Shown: positions 8,817 through 17,961, numbered from the stretch's first letter. The stretch: 64,000 bases of DNA from an uncultured Aquimarina sp. (GCA_947500545.1 CANMSO010000002.1:496001-560000); one strand, 5' to 3'. Translations and numbers: made by a program. The notes: a model not told the origin generated them from the sequence alone.

Positions 8817-10073
8817 TTAGATTTTAAAAGCCTTTTTTACAGCATCCACATAATCTAATTTTTCCCAGGTAAATAGTTCTACTTCCTTTTCTATTCTACC
8901 AGAATATGGGCTTTCAAAAATTTTGGTAACAGTTTTAGGCTCTTTACCCATATGTCCATAAGCTGCTGTTTCTAAATAAATTGGATTACGTAGCTTGAGA
9001 CGTTTTTCTATCGAGGCAGGTCGCATATCAAAAATTTCACCAACTTTTTCGGCAATCTCACCATCGGTTAATCCCAGAGTACTACTCCCATGCGTATCAA
9101 CAAAAATAGAGGTTGGTTCTACAACACCAATTGCATACGATACTTGAACCAAAACTTCACTTGCAACTCCTGCTGCAACCAGGTTTTTGGCGATGTGCCT
9201 AGATGCATATGCCGCAGATCTGTCTACTTTACTTGGATCTTTTCCAGAAAAAGCACCTCCGCCATGTGCTCCCTTTCCTCCATAAGTATCTACAATAATT
9301 TTTCTTCCTGTAAGGCCAGTATCTCCGTGGGGACCTCCTATTACAAATTTTCCAGTTGGATTAATATGATATTCAATTTTATCATTAAATAGTTTTTGAA
9401 CATATTCTGGCAACTGTGCTATAACTCTTGGTATTAGAATTGAAATTATGTCATTCTTAATTTTAGCAAGCATCGCATCATCATTACTATCAAAATCATC
9501 ATGTTGCGTTGAAACGACTATGGCTACAATTCGTTGAGGGATATTATCATCACTATACTCAATAGTTACTTGACTTTTAGAATCTGGGCGTAGATAAGGT
9601 ATTTCTGTTCTTTCTCGTCTTAATTTTGCTAATTCGATAAGGATTTTATGAGATATATCTAATGCTAATGGCATGTAATTAGCCGTTTCTTTAGAAGCAT
9701 ATCCAAACATCATTCCTTGATCTCCAGCACCTTGTTCCTCTTTTGTTTCTCGGTCTACACCTTGATTTATATCCTGGGATTGCTCATGAATTAAAGAAAT
9801 CACTCCGCAAGAATCACCACTAAATTGATAAGCACCTTCGGTATATCCAATTTTATTAATCACTTCTCTAGCTATGTGTTGTACATCAAGATAAGTTTTG
9901 GACTTGACTTCGCCAGCCAATACCACCTGACCTGTTGTAACTAATGTTTCACAGGCCACTTTAGAGTCTGGATCAAAAGCTAAAAAGTTATCAAGTAATG
10001 CGTCACTAATTTGATCTGCTACTTTATCTGGATGTCCTTCAGATACACTTTCTGAAGTAAATAAATATGCCAT
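8817..10073 (-). CDS. metK: S-adenosylmethionine synthetase
   Basis: 418 residues, the usual length for Bacteroidota MetK and longer than the E. coli enzyme (384). It makes S-adenosylmethionine from methionine and ATP in the cytoplasm. Signature segments are visible: [18 protein letters not shown] near residues 10-27, [12 protein letters not shown] near 117, and the glycine-rich [20 protein letters not shown] near 270. It is divergent from the methionine operon. Its 158-base leader carries a TAnnTTTG promoter and a SAM-II-like pseudoknot (see those entries), so feedback by its own product is likely. Nothing is missing or truncated. Confidence 0.97.
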   Translation of the reverse strand: MAYLFTSESVSEGHPDKVADQISDALLDNFLAFDPDSKVACETLVTTGQVVLAGEVKSKTYLDVQHIAREVINKIGYTEGAYQFSGDSCGVISLIHEQSQDINQGVDRETKEEQGAGDQGMMFGYASKETANYMPLALDISHKILIELAKLRRERTEIPYLRPDSKSQVTIEYSDDNIPQRIVAIVVSTQHDDFDSNDDAMLAKIKNDIISILIPRVIAQLPEYVQKLFNDKIEYHINPTGKFVIGGPHGDTGLTGRKIIVDTYGGKGAHGGGAFSGKDPSKVDRSAAYASRHIAKNLVAAGVASEVLVQVSYAIGVVEPTSIFVDTHGSSTLGLTDGEIAEKVGEIFDMRPASIEKRLKLRNPIYLETAAYGHMGKEPKTVTKIFESPYSGRIEKEVELFTWEKLDYVDAVKKAFKI

Positions 10074-10145
10074 TATTTGTTGTTTTAACTAGAATGAATA
10101 AGACGAGATTGCGATGCGAAGCTTTCGATAAAATAGTATAAATCG

Positions 10146-10230
10146 AACTGCTTTAGCATTTTTTTACCATTATATTACAGTATAATAGAGGTTTTAAGGG
10201 TTGCAATCAGTCAAATCTATCCCTAAAAAT
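10146..10230 (-). ncRNA. SAM-II-like riboswitch in the metK leader (long-loop form)
   Basis: On the minus strand, P1 is AGGG (10224-10221) with CCCU (10200-10197). The loop between them contains GAUUU (10217-10213), GACUG (10212-10208) and AUUGCAA (10207-10201). Downstream, UGCUAAAGC (10158-10150) is followed by CAGUU (10150-10146), which pairs with the loop's GACUG to form the second pseudoknot helix. From memory, classical SAM-II RNAs share this order: P1, GAUUU, AUUGCAA just before the P1 3' strand, then GCUAAA next to the P2 3' strand. The linker is about 39 nt instead of about 11 and holds its own hairpin (AUUAUA/UAUAAU). It begins just after the predicted transcript start. Confidence 0.75.
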
Positions 10231-10237
10231 ATTTCGG

Positions 10238-10266
10238 CAAAGGTAAAAAAAATGATAATACTCAAA
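10238..10266 (-). promoter_or_regulatory. metK promoter
   Basis: On the minus strand, TTTG (10266-10263), a 17-bp spacer and TACCTTTG (10245-10238) match the Bacteroidota -33/-7 pattern. Transcription would start at about 10232, immediately before the SAM-II-like element. Confidence 0.7.
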
Positions 10267-10376
10267 AGTATTTAACGTATCATTAATTTTTCTTCAATAA
10301 GAGAGCCTTATGTAGTGCGCATTTTCGTTAAAAGACAATTTTCTTATTAAACATACTACAGTATAAAAATAATTAC

Positions 10377-10384
10377 TAGTTTTG
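10377..10384 (+). promoter_or_regulatory. TAnnTTTG -7 element of the methionine operon
   Basis: TAGTTTTG is an exact -7 consensus match about 27 bp before the SAM-I riboswitch P1 helix. No clear -33 TTTG at 17-23 bp upstream. Confidence 0.55.
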
Positions 10385-10410
10385 CTTCAACGTTTCTTAT
10401 ACATATTAGT

Positions 10411-10517
10411 TAGTTATTAAGAAAGGTGGAGGGAATAGACCCTGTGAAACCTTAGCAACCCTTTATATTTAAAGAAGGTGCTAAATTCTATCCCAATAGA
10501 ACGGGAAAAGATAACTC
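10411..10517 (+). ncRNA. SAM-I (S-box) riboswitch controlling the metY operon
   Basis: The S-box core is clear: GAAAGGTGGAGGGAATAGAC, then CCTGTGAAACCTTAGCAACC, then AAGAAGGTGCTAAATTCTATCCC. P1 is formed by AGTTAT (10412-10417) and ATAACT (10511-10516). Binding of S-adenosylmethionine should favour the terminator hairpin that follows directly at 10521. The downstream genes make homocysteine, in agreement with this class of control. Confidence 0.93.
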
Positions 10518-10520
10518 GAT

Positions 10521-10558
10521 ACAATCACAACTACTGTGATTGTGTTTCCTTTCTTTTT
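10521..10558 (+). terminator. Expression-platform terminator of the SAM-I riboswitch
   Basis: ACAATCACA (10521-10529) pairs perfectly with TGTGATTGT (10535-10543), followed by a T-rich tract. It lies four bases after the riboswitch P1 helix, about 80 bp before metY. Confidence 0.75.
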
Positions 10559-10638
10559 AATTTTCTATGTTCATTCGCTTTATAAAGCGATCGATGTATT
10601 TGGATTTTATGTTTTATTAAAATTTAAATTAGAAAATT

Positions 10639-11928
10639 ATGAGTACTCAAAAATTTGCAACAGAAGCTTTACATGCAGGTCATGATGTATCCAGTAACGG
10701 AGGAACAAGGGCGGTGCCAATTTACCAAACAACATCGTATGTTTTTAACAATACAGAACATGCTGCTAGCCTTTTTAATCTATCAGAAACAGGATTTATC
10801 TATACTAGATTAAATAATCCTACCAACGATATATTAGAGCAACGATTGGCTGTATTAGAAGGGGGTATTGCTGGGGTTGTAACTGCATCAGGAACTGCGG
10901 CTATTAATACTACATTATTGACATTGCTAAAAACAGGAGATCATATTGTCGCTTCTAGTAGTTTGTATGGGGGAACATATAATCTTTTAAGTGTTACACT
11001 TCCAAGATTTGGTATTACAACTACTTTTGTTGATCCATCAGATGCTAAAAATTTCAAAGAAGCTGTACAAGAAAATACACGCGTATTTTTTGTAGAATCA
11101 CTTGGTAATCCAAAATTAGATGTATTAGATCTTAAAGCCATCTCATTAGAAGCTAAGGCATATAAAGTACCTCTTATTGTAGATAATACAGTAGCAACAC
11201 CAGCACTTTTAAATCCTATTGAGTATGGAGCTAACATTGTAATCCATTCTTTAACCAAGTATATCAGTGGTAATGGAACATCTCTTGGAGGGGTAATTAT
11301 TGATGCTGGAACTTTTGACTGGTCTAGCGGTAAATTCCCTGAATTTACAGAGCCATCACCGGGATACCATGGATTAATATATCATGATGCTTTAGGACCA
11401 GCAGCTTTTATAGCAAAAGCAAGGATAGAAGGCCTAAGAGATCATGGTGCGGCATTAAGCCCGTTTAATGCATTTCAAATTTTACAAGGTCTGGAAACTT
11501 TAGAAATCAGAATCAAAAAACATAGCGAAAATGCTCTTGCATTAGCAAAGTGGTTGCAAGAACAAGATGAAGTAGCTTGGATTAAATATCCTGGACTTGA
11601 AAATGATGCGTATTATGAATTAGCCAAAGAATATCTTCCAAAAGGTCAAAGTGGTATTATAACTTTTGGCGTAAAAGGTGGATTTGATTCTGCTAAAACA
11701 ATAGCCGATGAAACTAAGATATTTTCTTTATTGGCCAATATAGGAGATTCGAAATCATTAATTATACACCCTGCTAGTACCACACATCAGCAACTTGATT
11801 CAAAACAGCAAGAATCAACAGGGGTTACTCAGGATTTAATAAGATTATCAGTTGGTCTCGAAGATATCGAAGATTTAAAAACAGATTTAAAAACTGCATT
11901 TTCAAAGATAAGTGAAACTGTAAAATAA
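10639..11928 (+). CDS. metY: O-acetylhomoserine aminocarboxypropyltransferase (sulfhydrylase)
   Basis: 429 residues, the standard length for MetY/Met17, a PLP enzyme that joins sulfide to O-acetylhomoserine to give homocysteine. Lys207 in IHSLTKYISGNGTS is the expected Schiff-base lysine; VTASGTAAI (81-89) and the SRxxNP-like YTRLNNPTND segment are typical of the Cys/Met metabolism PLP family. It is the first gene behind the SAM-I riboswitch and lies 17 bp from the metX-like gene that makes its substrate. A second family member (metZ, 15783) occurs in the same cluster. Confidence 0.93.
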   Translation: MSTQKFATEALHAGHDVSSNGGTRAVPIYQTTSYVFNNTEHAASLFNLSETGFIYTRLNNPTNDILEQRLAVLEGGIAGVVTASGTAAINTTLLTLLKTGDHIVASSSLYGGTYNLLSVTLPRFGITTTFVDPSDAKNFKEAVQENTRVFFVESLGNPKLDVLDLKAISLEAKAYKVPLIVDNTVATPALLNPIEYGANIVIHSLTKYISGNGTSLGGVIIDAGTFDWSSGKFPEFTEPSPGYHGLIYHDALGPAAFIAKARIEGLRDHGAALSPFNAFQILQGLETLEIRIKKHSENALALAKWLQEQDEVAWIKYPGLENDAYYELAKEYLPKGQSGIITFGVKGGFDSAKTIADETKIFSLLANIGDSKSLIIHPASTTHQQLDSKQQESTGVTQDLIRLSVGLEDIEDLKTDLKTAFSKISETVK

Positions 11929-11945
11929 TTAGGAAGAATTCTTCT

Positions 11946-12908
11946 ATGTTACAAAAAATTGACATTACAAACTATACAACAGTAGCGGGCAAGTTTATCG
12001 ATAGGATCTCTTTGACTTATGAGGTTTTCGGGAAACCTATTCATCAGGCACCTATTGTACTGGTTAATCATGCATTGACAGGTAATTCTACTGTATGTGG
12101 TTCGACTGGTTGGTGGAATGGATTAATTGGAGAAGGTAAATGTATTGATACCAATAGATATACTGTATTGTCTTTTAATATTCCAGGAAATGGATATGAC
12201 GAAGAAGAAGATAACCTTATTGATGATTATAAAATATTTAATGCCAGAGATATTGCTGTTATTTTTTCGGAAGGCTTGTCGTTGCTGAAAATAGAAAAAT
12301 TACATGCTGTAATAGGTGGATCTGTAGGAGGAGGAATTGCTTGGGAGTTGGCGGCGCATAGTCCCAATTTGATTAAACATTTAATACCGGTTGCAACAGA
12401 TTGGAAATCAAGTGATTGGCTAAAGGCAAATTGTCTGGTACAGGAGCAAATTCTTTTAAACTCAAGTAACCCTCTACACGATGCTAGACTCCATGCAATG
12501 CTGATTTATCGTTCACCAGAATCTTTTAAGCAGAAATTTGATCGAACTTATAATCAGGAGTTAGGCATGTTTAATATTGAAAGTTGGCTGCTTCACCATG
12601 GCGAAAAACTCAAGGAGCGTTTTACTCTCTCTGCATACAAAGAACTAAATTACATTCTAGCCAATATCGACATTACTATTGGTAGAAAAGGGTTTTTGGA
12701 AGTAGTAAAAACTATTACTTCTGATATTCATATAATTAGTGTTGATTCTGATGTTTTTTTTACTCTCAGAGAAGACAAAACAACTTTTGAAGAGGTAAGA
12801 AAAATAAAGAAAAATGTAACTCATGGTGTCATCAATTCTGTTCATGGTCACGATGCTTTTTTAATAGAATTTGAGCAATTAAGTGAATTGCTTAAAGATG
12901 TATTTTAA
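11946..12908 (+). CDS. metX: Homoserine O-acetyltransferase-like alpha/beta hydrolase
   Basis: 320 residues, a little short of typical MetX (350-380). MetX transfers acetyl from acetyl-CoA to homoserine. Visible marks are NHALTGN (41-47, oxyanion region), the nucleophile elbow GGSVGGG with Ser126, an Asp in SVDSDVFF near 267 and a His in VHGHDAF near 304, giving a complete Ser-Asp-His triad. The elbow has Val where most MetX proteins have Met (GGSMGG). The position between metY and the aspartokinase/homoserine dehydrogenase fusion strongly supports the role, although specificity for acetyl rather than succinyl cannot be read from the sequence. Confidence 0.85.
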   Translation: MLQKIDITNYTTVAGKFIDRISLTYEVFGKPIHQAPIVLVNHALTGNSTVCGSTGWWNGLIGEGKCIDTNRYTVLSFNIPGNGYDEEEDNLIDDYKIFNARDIAVIFSEGLSLLKIEKLHAVIGGSVGGGIAWELAAHSPNLIKHLIPVATDWKSSDWLKANCLVQEQILLNSSNPLHDARLHAMLIYRSPESFKQKFDRTYNQELGMFNIESWLLHHGEKLKERFTLSAYKELNYILANIDITIGRKGFLEVVKTITSDIHIISVDSDVFFTLREDKTTFEEVRKIKKNVTHGVINSVHGHDAFLIEFEQLSELLKDVF

Positions 12909-12920
12909 AGAAATATAAAG

Positions 12921-15335
12921 ATGAAAGTTTTAAAATTTGGAGGAAAATCACTTGCAAATGGAAAAGGAATTCAAGCCGTTGTAAGTATCATTGAAGATAA
13001 GGTAAGAAATGGAGAAAAGATAACTGTTGTTCTTTCTGCAAGAGGTAATACCACAGATGAGTTAGAGGAGATCCTTGAAAAAGCGAGTAAAAATAAAAGC
13101 TATTTAGAACAATTAGAGGCCTTTAAGAAATATCAGTTGTCAGATTTTGTTGGTGTAGATTTCACTCAAGAGTTTTCAATCTTGGATAAACTTTTCGAAG
13201 GAGTTGCTCTTTTGGGAGATTATAGTAAGAGGATAAAGGATCAGGTTTTATCTCAAGGGGAGGTTCTTTCGGCAAAATTGCTAACCCAAATCCTGAATGA
13301 TAAAAATATTAATGCCAATTTTACAGATAGCAGAACACTTATAATTACAGACGGACAATTTGGCGATGCTCAGCCGCTTGATAAGTTGTCCAAGAAAAAT
13401 GTTATTCATCATTTTCAGAAATATAACGGAACAACAATAAATGTTATAACCGGTTTTATTGCATCCAATACCAAGAACGAAACTACCACGCTGGGAAGAA
13501 ACGGAAGCAATTATACAGCATCATTACTGGCAAATTATCTTGAAGCCGAAGAATTGCAGAATTTCACACATGTCAATGGGATTTATACTGCAAATCCTGA
13601 TTTGGTGTCAGATGCTAAAAAGATTGAAAAATTATCTTTTGCAGAAGCTAATGAGCTAGCTTATTTTGGAGCAAATATTTTACATGCGAAAACGATTATT
13701 CCTTTAATAGAAAAAGATATTCCTCTTCGAATTCTAAATACTTTTGATTATAAAAATCAAGGTACTTTAATCACATCAGAATCAAGTGAAAAAGGAATCA
13801 AATCACTCTCTGTGTTAGAAGATGTGGCTCTAATAAATATAGAAGGTAGAGGGCTTTTAGGTAAAGCAGGAGTAGATGCTAGAATATTTAGAGCGTTGGC
13901 ATATAAAAATATTAGCGTGAGCATTATATCCCAGGGATCTTCAGAAAGAGGCGTTGGTTTTATTGTTAAAGCTGATAAGGCAAAAGAAGCTAAATCTGCC
14001 CTAGAACAAGAGTTTGAACCGGACCTTCATAAACGCGATGTGAGTAATATATCGATAGAAAGAGAAGTATCTGTAATTTCTATAATTGGTCAGGATCTCA
14101 GTACTTTTCATAAACCTTATAATGCTTTGATCAAAAATCAAGTGATTCCATTATTATTTAATAATACTGTCGCAGGAAAAAACGTAAGTTTAGTAGTACG
14201 GAAAAATCAATTACATCGTGCCTTAAATGTAATTCATGGTGAAATCTTCGAAATTTCTAAGAAGATAAACGTAGCCATATTTGGACATGGATTGGTAGGA
14301 GGTACCTTGATCGATCAAATTATTCAATCGGCTAGGCAAATTGAAAATAGAAAGAAGATACATCTCAATATTTTTTCAATCGCAAACTCTAAAAAAGCAA
14401 TATTCAACAAGAAGGGCCTAGGTGCTGATTGGAAATCTAAAATTCAAAAAGAAGGAGTTTCGTATACTATAGAAGATATTGTCAAATTTGCCAACGAAAA
14501 TCACTTAGAAAACCTTATTGCAATTGATAATACAGCAAGTAGGGAGTTCACAAATAATTATCTTGGTTTAATCGATAACGGTTTTGATTTGGTGTCATCT
14601 AATAAAGTCGCCAATACATTAAGTTTTGAGTTTTATAAACAATTGAGATCAGCTCTTGAAAAAAATCAGAAACAATATTTGTATGAAACTAACGTAGGAG
14701 CAGGGTTACCGCTTATAGACACTATTAAATTATTGCATTTATCAGGCGAAAATATTACCAGAATTAAAGGAGTTTTTTCGGGGTCTTTAAGTTATTTGTT
14801 TAATACTTTTTCTGAAGAAGAACGATCTTTTAGTGAAGTATTACAAGAGGCAATTAATAAAGGATTTACAGAGCCTGATCCTCGCGAAGATTTATGTGGT
14901 AATGATGTTGGACGAAAATTATTAATTTTAGCTAGAGAACTCGACCTAAGTAATGAATTTGCAGATATAAATATTCAGAATTTGATCCCCGAAGAATTAA
15001 GAAAAGGTGAAGCAACAGAGTTTCTAGAAAAACTGAAAGATTTGGATATAATCTATCAAAAAGTTAAAGAAGCTCAAAAACCTAATCATGTATTACGATA
15101 TATTGGTGATCTTTGGGGAGATTTATCTCAGGAAAAAGGAAATTTAGATGTAAAACTGGTTTCTGTTCCAAAAAGTAGTTCGTTAGGACAAGTTAAAGGT
15201 TCCGACTCTATATTTGAAATTTATACAGAATCGTATGGTGATCATCCAATAGTGATACAAGGAGCTGGTGCAGGTTCTAGAGTGACGGCAAGAGGTGTGT
15301 TTGGAGATATATTACGATTAGCTGAAAAAGGATAG
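12921..15335 (+). CDS. thrA: Bifunctional aspartate kinase / homoserine dehydrogenase
   Basis: 804 residues. Residues 1 to about 285 are the kinase (KFGGKSLANGKG start; TLGRNGSNYTA near 190), about 300-440 hold two ACT-type regulatory repeats, and about 450-804 are homoserine dehydrogenase (NVAIFGHGLVGG near 451 as NAD(P)-binding loop; YETNVGAGLPLI near 590; GNDVGRKLLIL near 655). It supplies homoserine from aspartate for the two neighbouring steps. Because it sits in the SAM-controlled operon it is functionally closer to a methionine-branch isozyme (like MetL) than to a threonine-operon ThrA; the symbol follows domain order only. Confidence 0.92.
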   Translation: MKVLKFGGKSLANGKGIQAVVSIIEDKVRNGEKITVVLSARGNTTDELEEILEKASKNKSYLEQLEAFKKYQLSDFVGVDFTQEFSILDKLFEGVALLGDYSKRIKDQVLSQGEVLSAKLLTQILNDKNINANFTDSRTLIITDGQFGDAQPLDKLSKKNVIHHFQKYNGTTINVITGFIASNTKNETTTLGRNGSNYTASLLANYLEAEELQNFTHVNGIYTANPDLVSDAKKIEKLSFAEANELAYFGANILHAKTIIPLIEKDIPLRILNTFDYKNQGTLITSESSEKGIKSLSVLEDVALINIEGRGLLGKAGVDARIFRALAYKNISVSIISQGSSERGVGFIVKADKAKEAKSALEQEFEPDLHKRDVSNISIEREVSVISIIGQDLSTFHKPYNALIKNQVIPLLFNNTVAGKNVSLVVRKNQLHRALNVIHGEIFEISKKINVAIFGHGLVGGTLIDQIIQSARQIENRKKIHLNIFSIANSKKAIFNKKGLGADWKSKIQKEGVSYTIEDIVKFANENHLENLIAIDNTASREFTNNYLGLIDNGFDLVSSNKVANTLSFEFYKQLRSALEKNQKQYLYETNVGAGLPLIDTIKLLHLSGENITRIKGVFSGSLSYLFNTFSEEERSFSEVLQEAINKGFTEPDPREDLCGNDVGRKLLILARELDLSNEFADINIQNLIPEELRKGEATEFLEKLKDLDIIYQKVKEAQKPNHVLRYIGDLWGDLSQEKGNLDVKLVSVPKSSSLGQVKGSDSIFEIYTESYGDHPIVIQGAGAGSRVTARGVFGDILRLAEKG

Positions 15336-15360
15336 AATACAAAACATAGAAAAATAAAAA

Positions 15361-15786
15361 ATGAAAGTACAACTTAAAAGAATAGACAACGATTATCATT
15401 TCGAACTAAAAAATGAAAGAGGTCATATAACTCATATTGATAGTAAGGCCGAAGTTGGCGGTCATGACCTAGCACCAAGCCCAATGGAGTATGTGCTTAT
15501 GGGGGTAGCAGGTTGTAGTGCAATTGATGTGATTTCTATTCTGAAGAAACAAAGACAAGAGATTACTGATTATAGAGCAGAAGTTGATGGTTCACGCGAA
15601 AAAATCGATGGCGCTTCACCATTCAAAAATATTGCAGTTACTGTGTATCTTGAAGGTAATATTGCTCCAGAAAAAGCTAAAAGAGCAGCACAACTATCAT
15701 TTGAAAAATATTGTTCGGTTTCTAAAACCTTAGAACCTACTGCTAAAATAGAATACAAAGTGGTTGTGAATAATGAAGAAGTATGA
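15361..15786 (+). CDS. OsmC family protein
   Basis: 141 residues. The fold is indicated by the N-terminal strand pairs, GHDLAPSPMEYVLMGVAGCSAIDV (in part, residues 34-57) with the first conserved Cys at about 52, and a second Cys near 121 in FEKYCSVSKTL. OsmC/Ohr proteins are small thiol-dependent peroxidases or redox proteins of the cytoplasm. The gene overlaps metZ by four bases (ATGA), so the two are translationally coupled within the methionine operon. This suggests a link to sulfur metabolism, but that is inferred from position only. Confidence 0.85.
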   Translation: MKVQLKRIDNDYHFELKNERGHITHIDSKAEVGGHDLAPSPMEYVLMGVAGCSAIDVISILKKQRQEITDYRAEVDGSREKIDGASPFKNIAVTVYLEGNIAPEKAKRAAQLSFEKYCSVSKTLEPTAKIEYKVVVNNEEV

Positions 15787-16961
15787 GTCAGAAAAGTCAA
15801 AATTTTGAAACACAAGCAGTAAGAACGCAAACAGAGAAAACGCAGTTTTTAGAACACTCTACGCCAATGTATTTAACTTCGGGCTTCGTTTTTGAAGATT
15901 CTGAAGAAATGAGAGCTGCTTTTGCCGAAGAAAAAGATCGTAATTTATACAGCCGTTTTAGTAACCCAAATACTACAGAATTTGTAGATAAAATATGTAA
16001 ACTAGAGGGAGCAGAAGATGGATATGCCTTTGCTACCGGTATGGCCGCTGTGTTTTCTACATTCGCAGCATTATTGGATGCAGGAGATCATATTGTTTCT
16101 GCAAGATCTGTATTTGGTTCTACTCATACATTGTTTACAAAGTATTTTCCAAAATGGAATATAGAAACTAGCTATTTTCAAGTTGATGAGGTAGAAAAAG
16201 TAGAAAGCATAATCCAACCAAATACTAAAATCATTTATGCAGAATCTCCTACCAATCCAGGGGTTGATGTATTGGATTTAGAATTGCTTGGTAGGATCGC
16301 AAAAAAGCATAACCTGTTGTTAATCATAGATAATTGTTTTGCAACGCCATATCTTCAAAACCCAATCAAATTTGGGGCAGATTTGGTAATTCATTCAGCT
16401 ACAAAATTAATTGATGGGCAAGGGCGAGTATTAGGAGGTGTAACGGTAGGTAGAAAGGAGTTGGTAAGAGAAATTTATTTGTTTTCTCGTAATACAGGGC
16501 CTGCGTTATCCCCATTTAATGCTTGGGTGTTATCTAAAAGTTTAGAAACCTTGGCTGTTCGAGTAGATCGACATTGTGAAAACGCGTTAAAACTTGCAGA
16601 GTTTTTAGAATCTCATCCTAAAGTTAATTGGGTGAAGTATCCATTTTTGAAATCTCATCCGCAATATGAGGTAGCCAAAAAGCAAATGAAATTAGGAGGC
16701 AACATTGTTGCTTTTGAGGTAAAAGGTGGTGTGAAAGCTGGAAAAACCTTTTTTGATAGCGTAAAAATGTGCTCGCTTTCTGCTAACTTGGGAGATACAC
16801 GAACTATAGTAACACATCCGGCGTCTACAACCCATAGTAAATTAGCCGATGAAGATAAATCGGTAGTAGGGATAACAGACGGAATGGTAAGATGTTCTGT
16901 AGGGTTAGAGCATATTGATGATATCATTCAAGATATTGATCAGGCTTTAGAGCAATTGTAA
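15783..16961 (+). CDS. metZ: O-succinylhomoserine/O-acetylhomoserine sulfhydrylase family PLP enzyme
   Basis: 392 residues, the length of MetZ rather than MetY (about 430). Lys208 in IHSATKLIDGQGR is the Schiff-base lysine; TGMAAVFSTFAALL (85-98) and YAESPTNPG (152-160) are typical. It should convert an activated homoserine plus sulfide to homocysteine, or act in transsulfuration; the DGQGRVLGG signature after the lysine favours the sulfhydrylase branch. It is the last gene of the SAM-I controlled operon, overlapping OsmC by four bases and ending directly before a strong terminator. The reason for keeping two sulfhydrylases in one operon is unclear. Confidence 0.85.
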   Translation: MSQKSQNFETQAVRTQTEKTQFLEHSTPMYLTSGFVFEDSEEMRAAFAEEKDRNLYSRFSNPNTTEFVDKICKLEGAEDGYAFATGMAAVFSTFAALLDAGDHIVSARSVFGSTHTLFTKYFPKWNIETSYFQVDEVEKVESIIQPNTKIIYAESPTNPGVDVLDLELLGRIAKKHNLLLIIDNCFATPYLQNPIKFGADLVIHSATKLIDGQGRVLGGVTVGRKELVREIYLFSRNTGPALSPFNAWVLSKSLETLAVRVDRHCENALKLAEFLESHPKVNWVKYPFLKSHPQYEVAKKQMKLGGNIVAFEVKGGVKAGKTFFDSVKMCSLSANLGDTRTIVTHPASTTHSKLADEDKSVVGITDGMVRCSVGLEHIDDIIQDIDQALEQL

Positions 16962-16963
16962 TG

Positions 16964-17000
16964 AAAAAAGCGGCAAAAATTAATTTTTGCCGCTTTTTTT
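16964..17000. terminator. Strong bidirectional terminator between metZ and the lipoprotein gene
   Basis: A perfect 17-bp inverted repeat (16964-16980 with 16983-16999) containing GCGGC/GCCGC, flanked by A and T tracts. It starts three bases after the metZ stop codon and can serve both convergent genes. Confidence 0.92.
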
Positions 17001-17033
17001 AATTTTGAAAATTGTATAGAAATCTAAGTTTTG

Positions 17034-17576
17034 TTACTTACTTAAAACAATAAACTGATCACCAGTTACTGTTACTGTAAGGCCTTCAAATGTTTGTTCC
17101 TCATTAAGAGTGGCTTTTAATGTCATTTCTTGTGCAGTTAATGCTACAATTTCATAAGCTATTGCTTCTCCTTGAACGGTTGTTGTAATTTGATTTCCAG
17201 AAACAGTCCATTCTCCAGTTCCGAAAAAATCGGGAACTACTTCTTCAACTTCAATTGGATCTTGTGTCGGTATTGTAACAGTGGCGACAAGTGTAAAACC
17301 TCCAGCGCCTGTAAAAGTATTTGGTTCATCTGTAGCTGTAGCTTCTGTAAAAGTAATTGAGGCAGTATAATCTTTACCAGATATACTATAATCTCCATTT
17401 ACTGGTACACCTTGAACCGTAGCAGAAACCCTTCCATTTTCGGATCTTGTACTGGTAAGAGTCCATTCTCCAGGAATTAGGGATTCATCAATTACAATAG
17501 GAGCATCATCGTCACTACCACAAGATAAAAATAAAGTTGTGGTTGCTAAAAATAAAAGTAGGCTTAGTTTTTTCAT
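17034..17576 (-). CDS. Lipocalin-like lipoprotein
   Basis: 180 residues. A lipoprotein signal with Cys19 (TLFLSC) is followed by GSDDD, a frequent acidic stretch after the lipidated Cys in Bacteroidota surface lipoproteins. The domain starts IPGEWTLTSTRSENG and continues with short beta strands (GEWTVSGNQITTT, TLNEEQTFEG, TVTVTGDQFIVL), a pattern common in Bacteroidota lipocalin-like proteins. Asp/Thr-rich composition fits a secreted beta barrel. Ligand and function are unknown. It is convergent with the methionine operon and divergent from the sulfate operon. Confidence 0.65.
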   Translation of the reverse strand: MKKLSLLLFLATTTLFLSCGSDDDAPIVIDESLIPGEWTLTSTRSENGRVSATVQGVPVNGDYSISGKDYTASITFTEATATDEPNTFTGAGGFTLVATVTIPTQDPIEVEEVVPDFFGTGEWTVSGNQITTTVQGEAIAYEIVALTAQEMTLKATLNEEQTFEGLTVTVTGDQFIVLSK

Positions 17577-17909
17577 TTTATTATTGGTTTTAATTTACGA
17601 CTAATTAAACGTTGAATATTCCTACATATTGCTTTAAAAGAAAAAGTAGAAAAGCTGCTATACATTTTTATTTAATCATGTATTTCATGCATAATTGAAT
17701 GACAAATATAAATAAAGCAATGTCGAGTTTAGTCAAATTCCTGCGGTTTTAGGCTCTTTCGTGGTTAATGATGAATTGATTTTATAAGGTTTTTCGGGTT
17801 AATCTTAATAATCCACTAAATTACTAGGGTATTTACTAATAATATCATAATTATTAAAATTGAAGTAAGATTTTCAGCTTCTTAAGACTAATAAATTAAT
17901 TTTTATATA

Positions 17910-17917
17910 TACATTTG
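17910..17917 (+). promoter_or_regulatory. -7 element of the sulfate assimilation operon
   Basis: TACATTTG matches TAnnTTTG exactly, 45 bp before the first start codon at 17962. The region upstream (17577-17909) shows no gene and no clear -33 TTTG. Confidence 0.5.
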
Positions 17918-17929
17918 TTCAATAATCTA

Positions 17930-17949
17930 CTATTCCGATAGGGTAATAG
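17930..17949 (+). promoter_or_regulatory. Putative operator palindrome at the sulfate operon start
   Basis: CTATTCCGATAGGGTAATAG is an imperfect dyad (CTATT...AATAG, with CC...GG inside) lying about 12 bp after the -7 element, thus overlapping or just following the predicted transcript start. This is a good site for a repressor that responds to sulfur supply; the regulator is not in the window. Confidence 0.45.
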
Positions 17950-17961
17950 AATTTTAAAAAA

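Noticed and set aside
10126..10146. Hairpin TTCGAT...ATCGAA near metK as a terminator
   Set aside because: No T tract follows on the minus strand; more likely part of the riboswitch expression region or chance.
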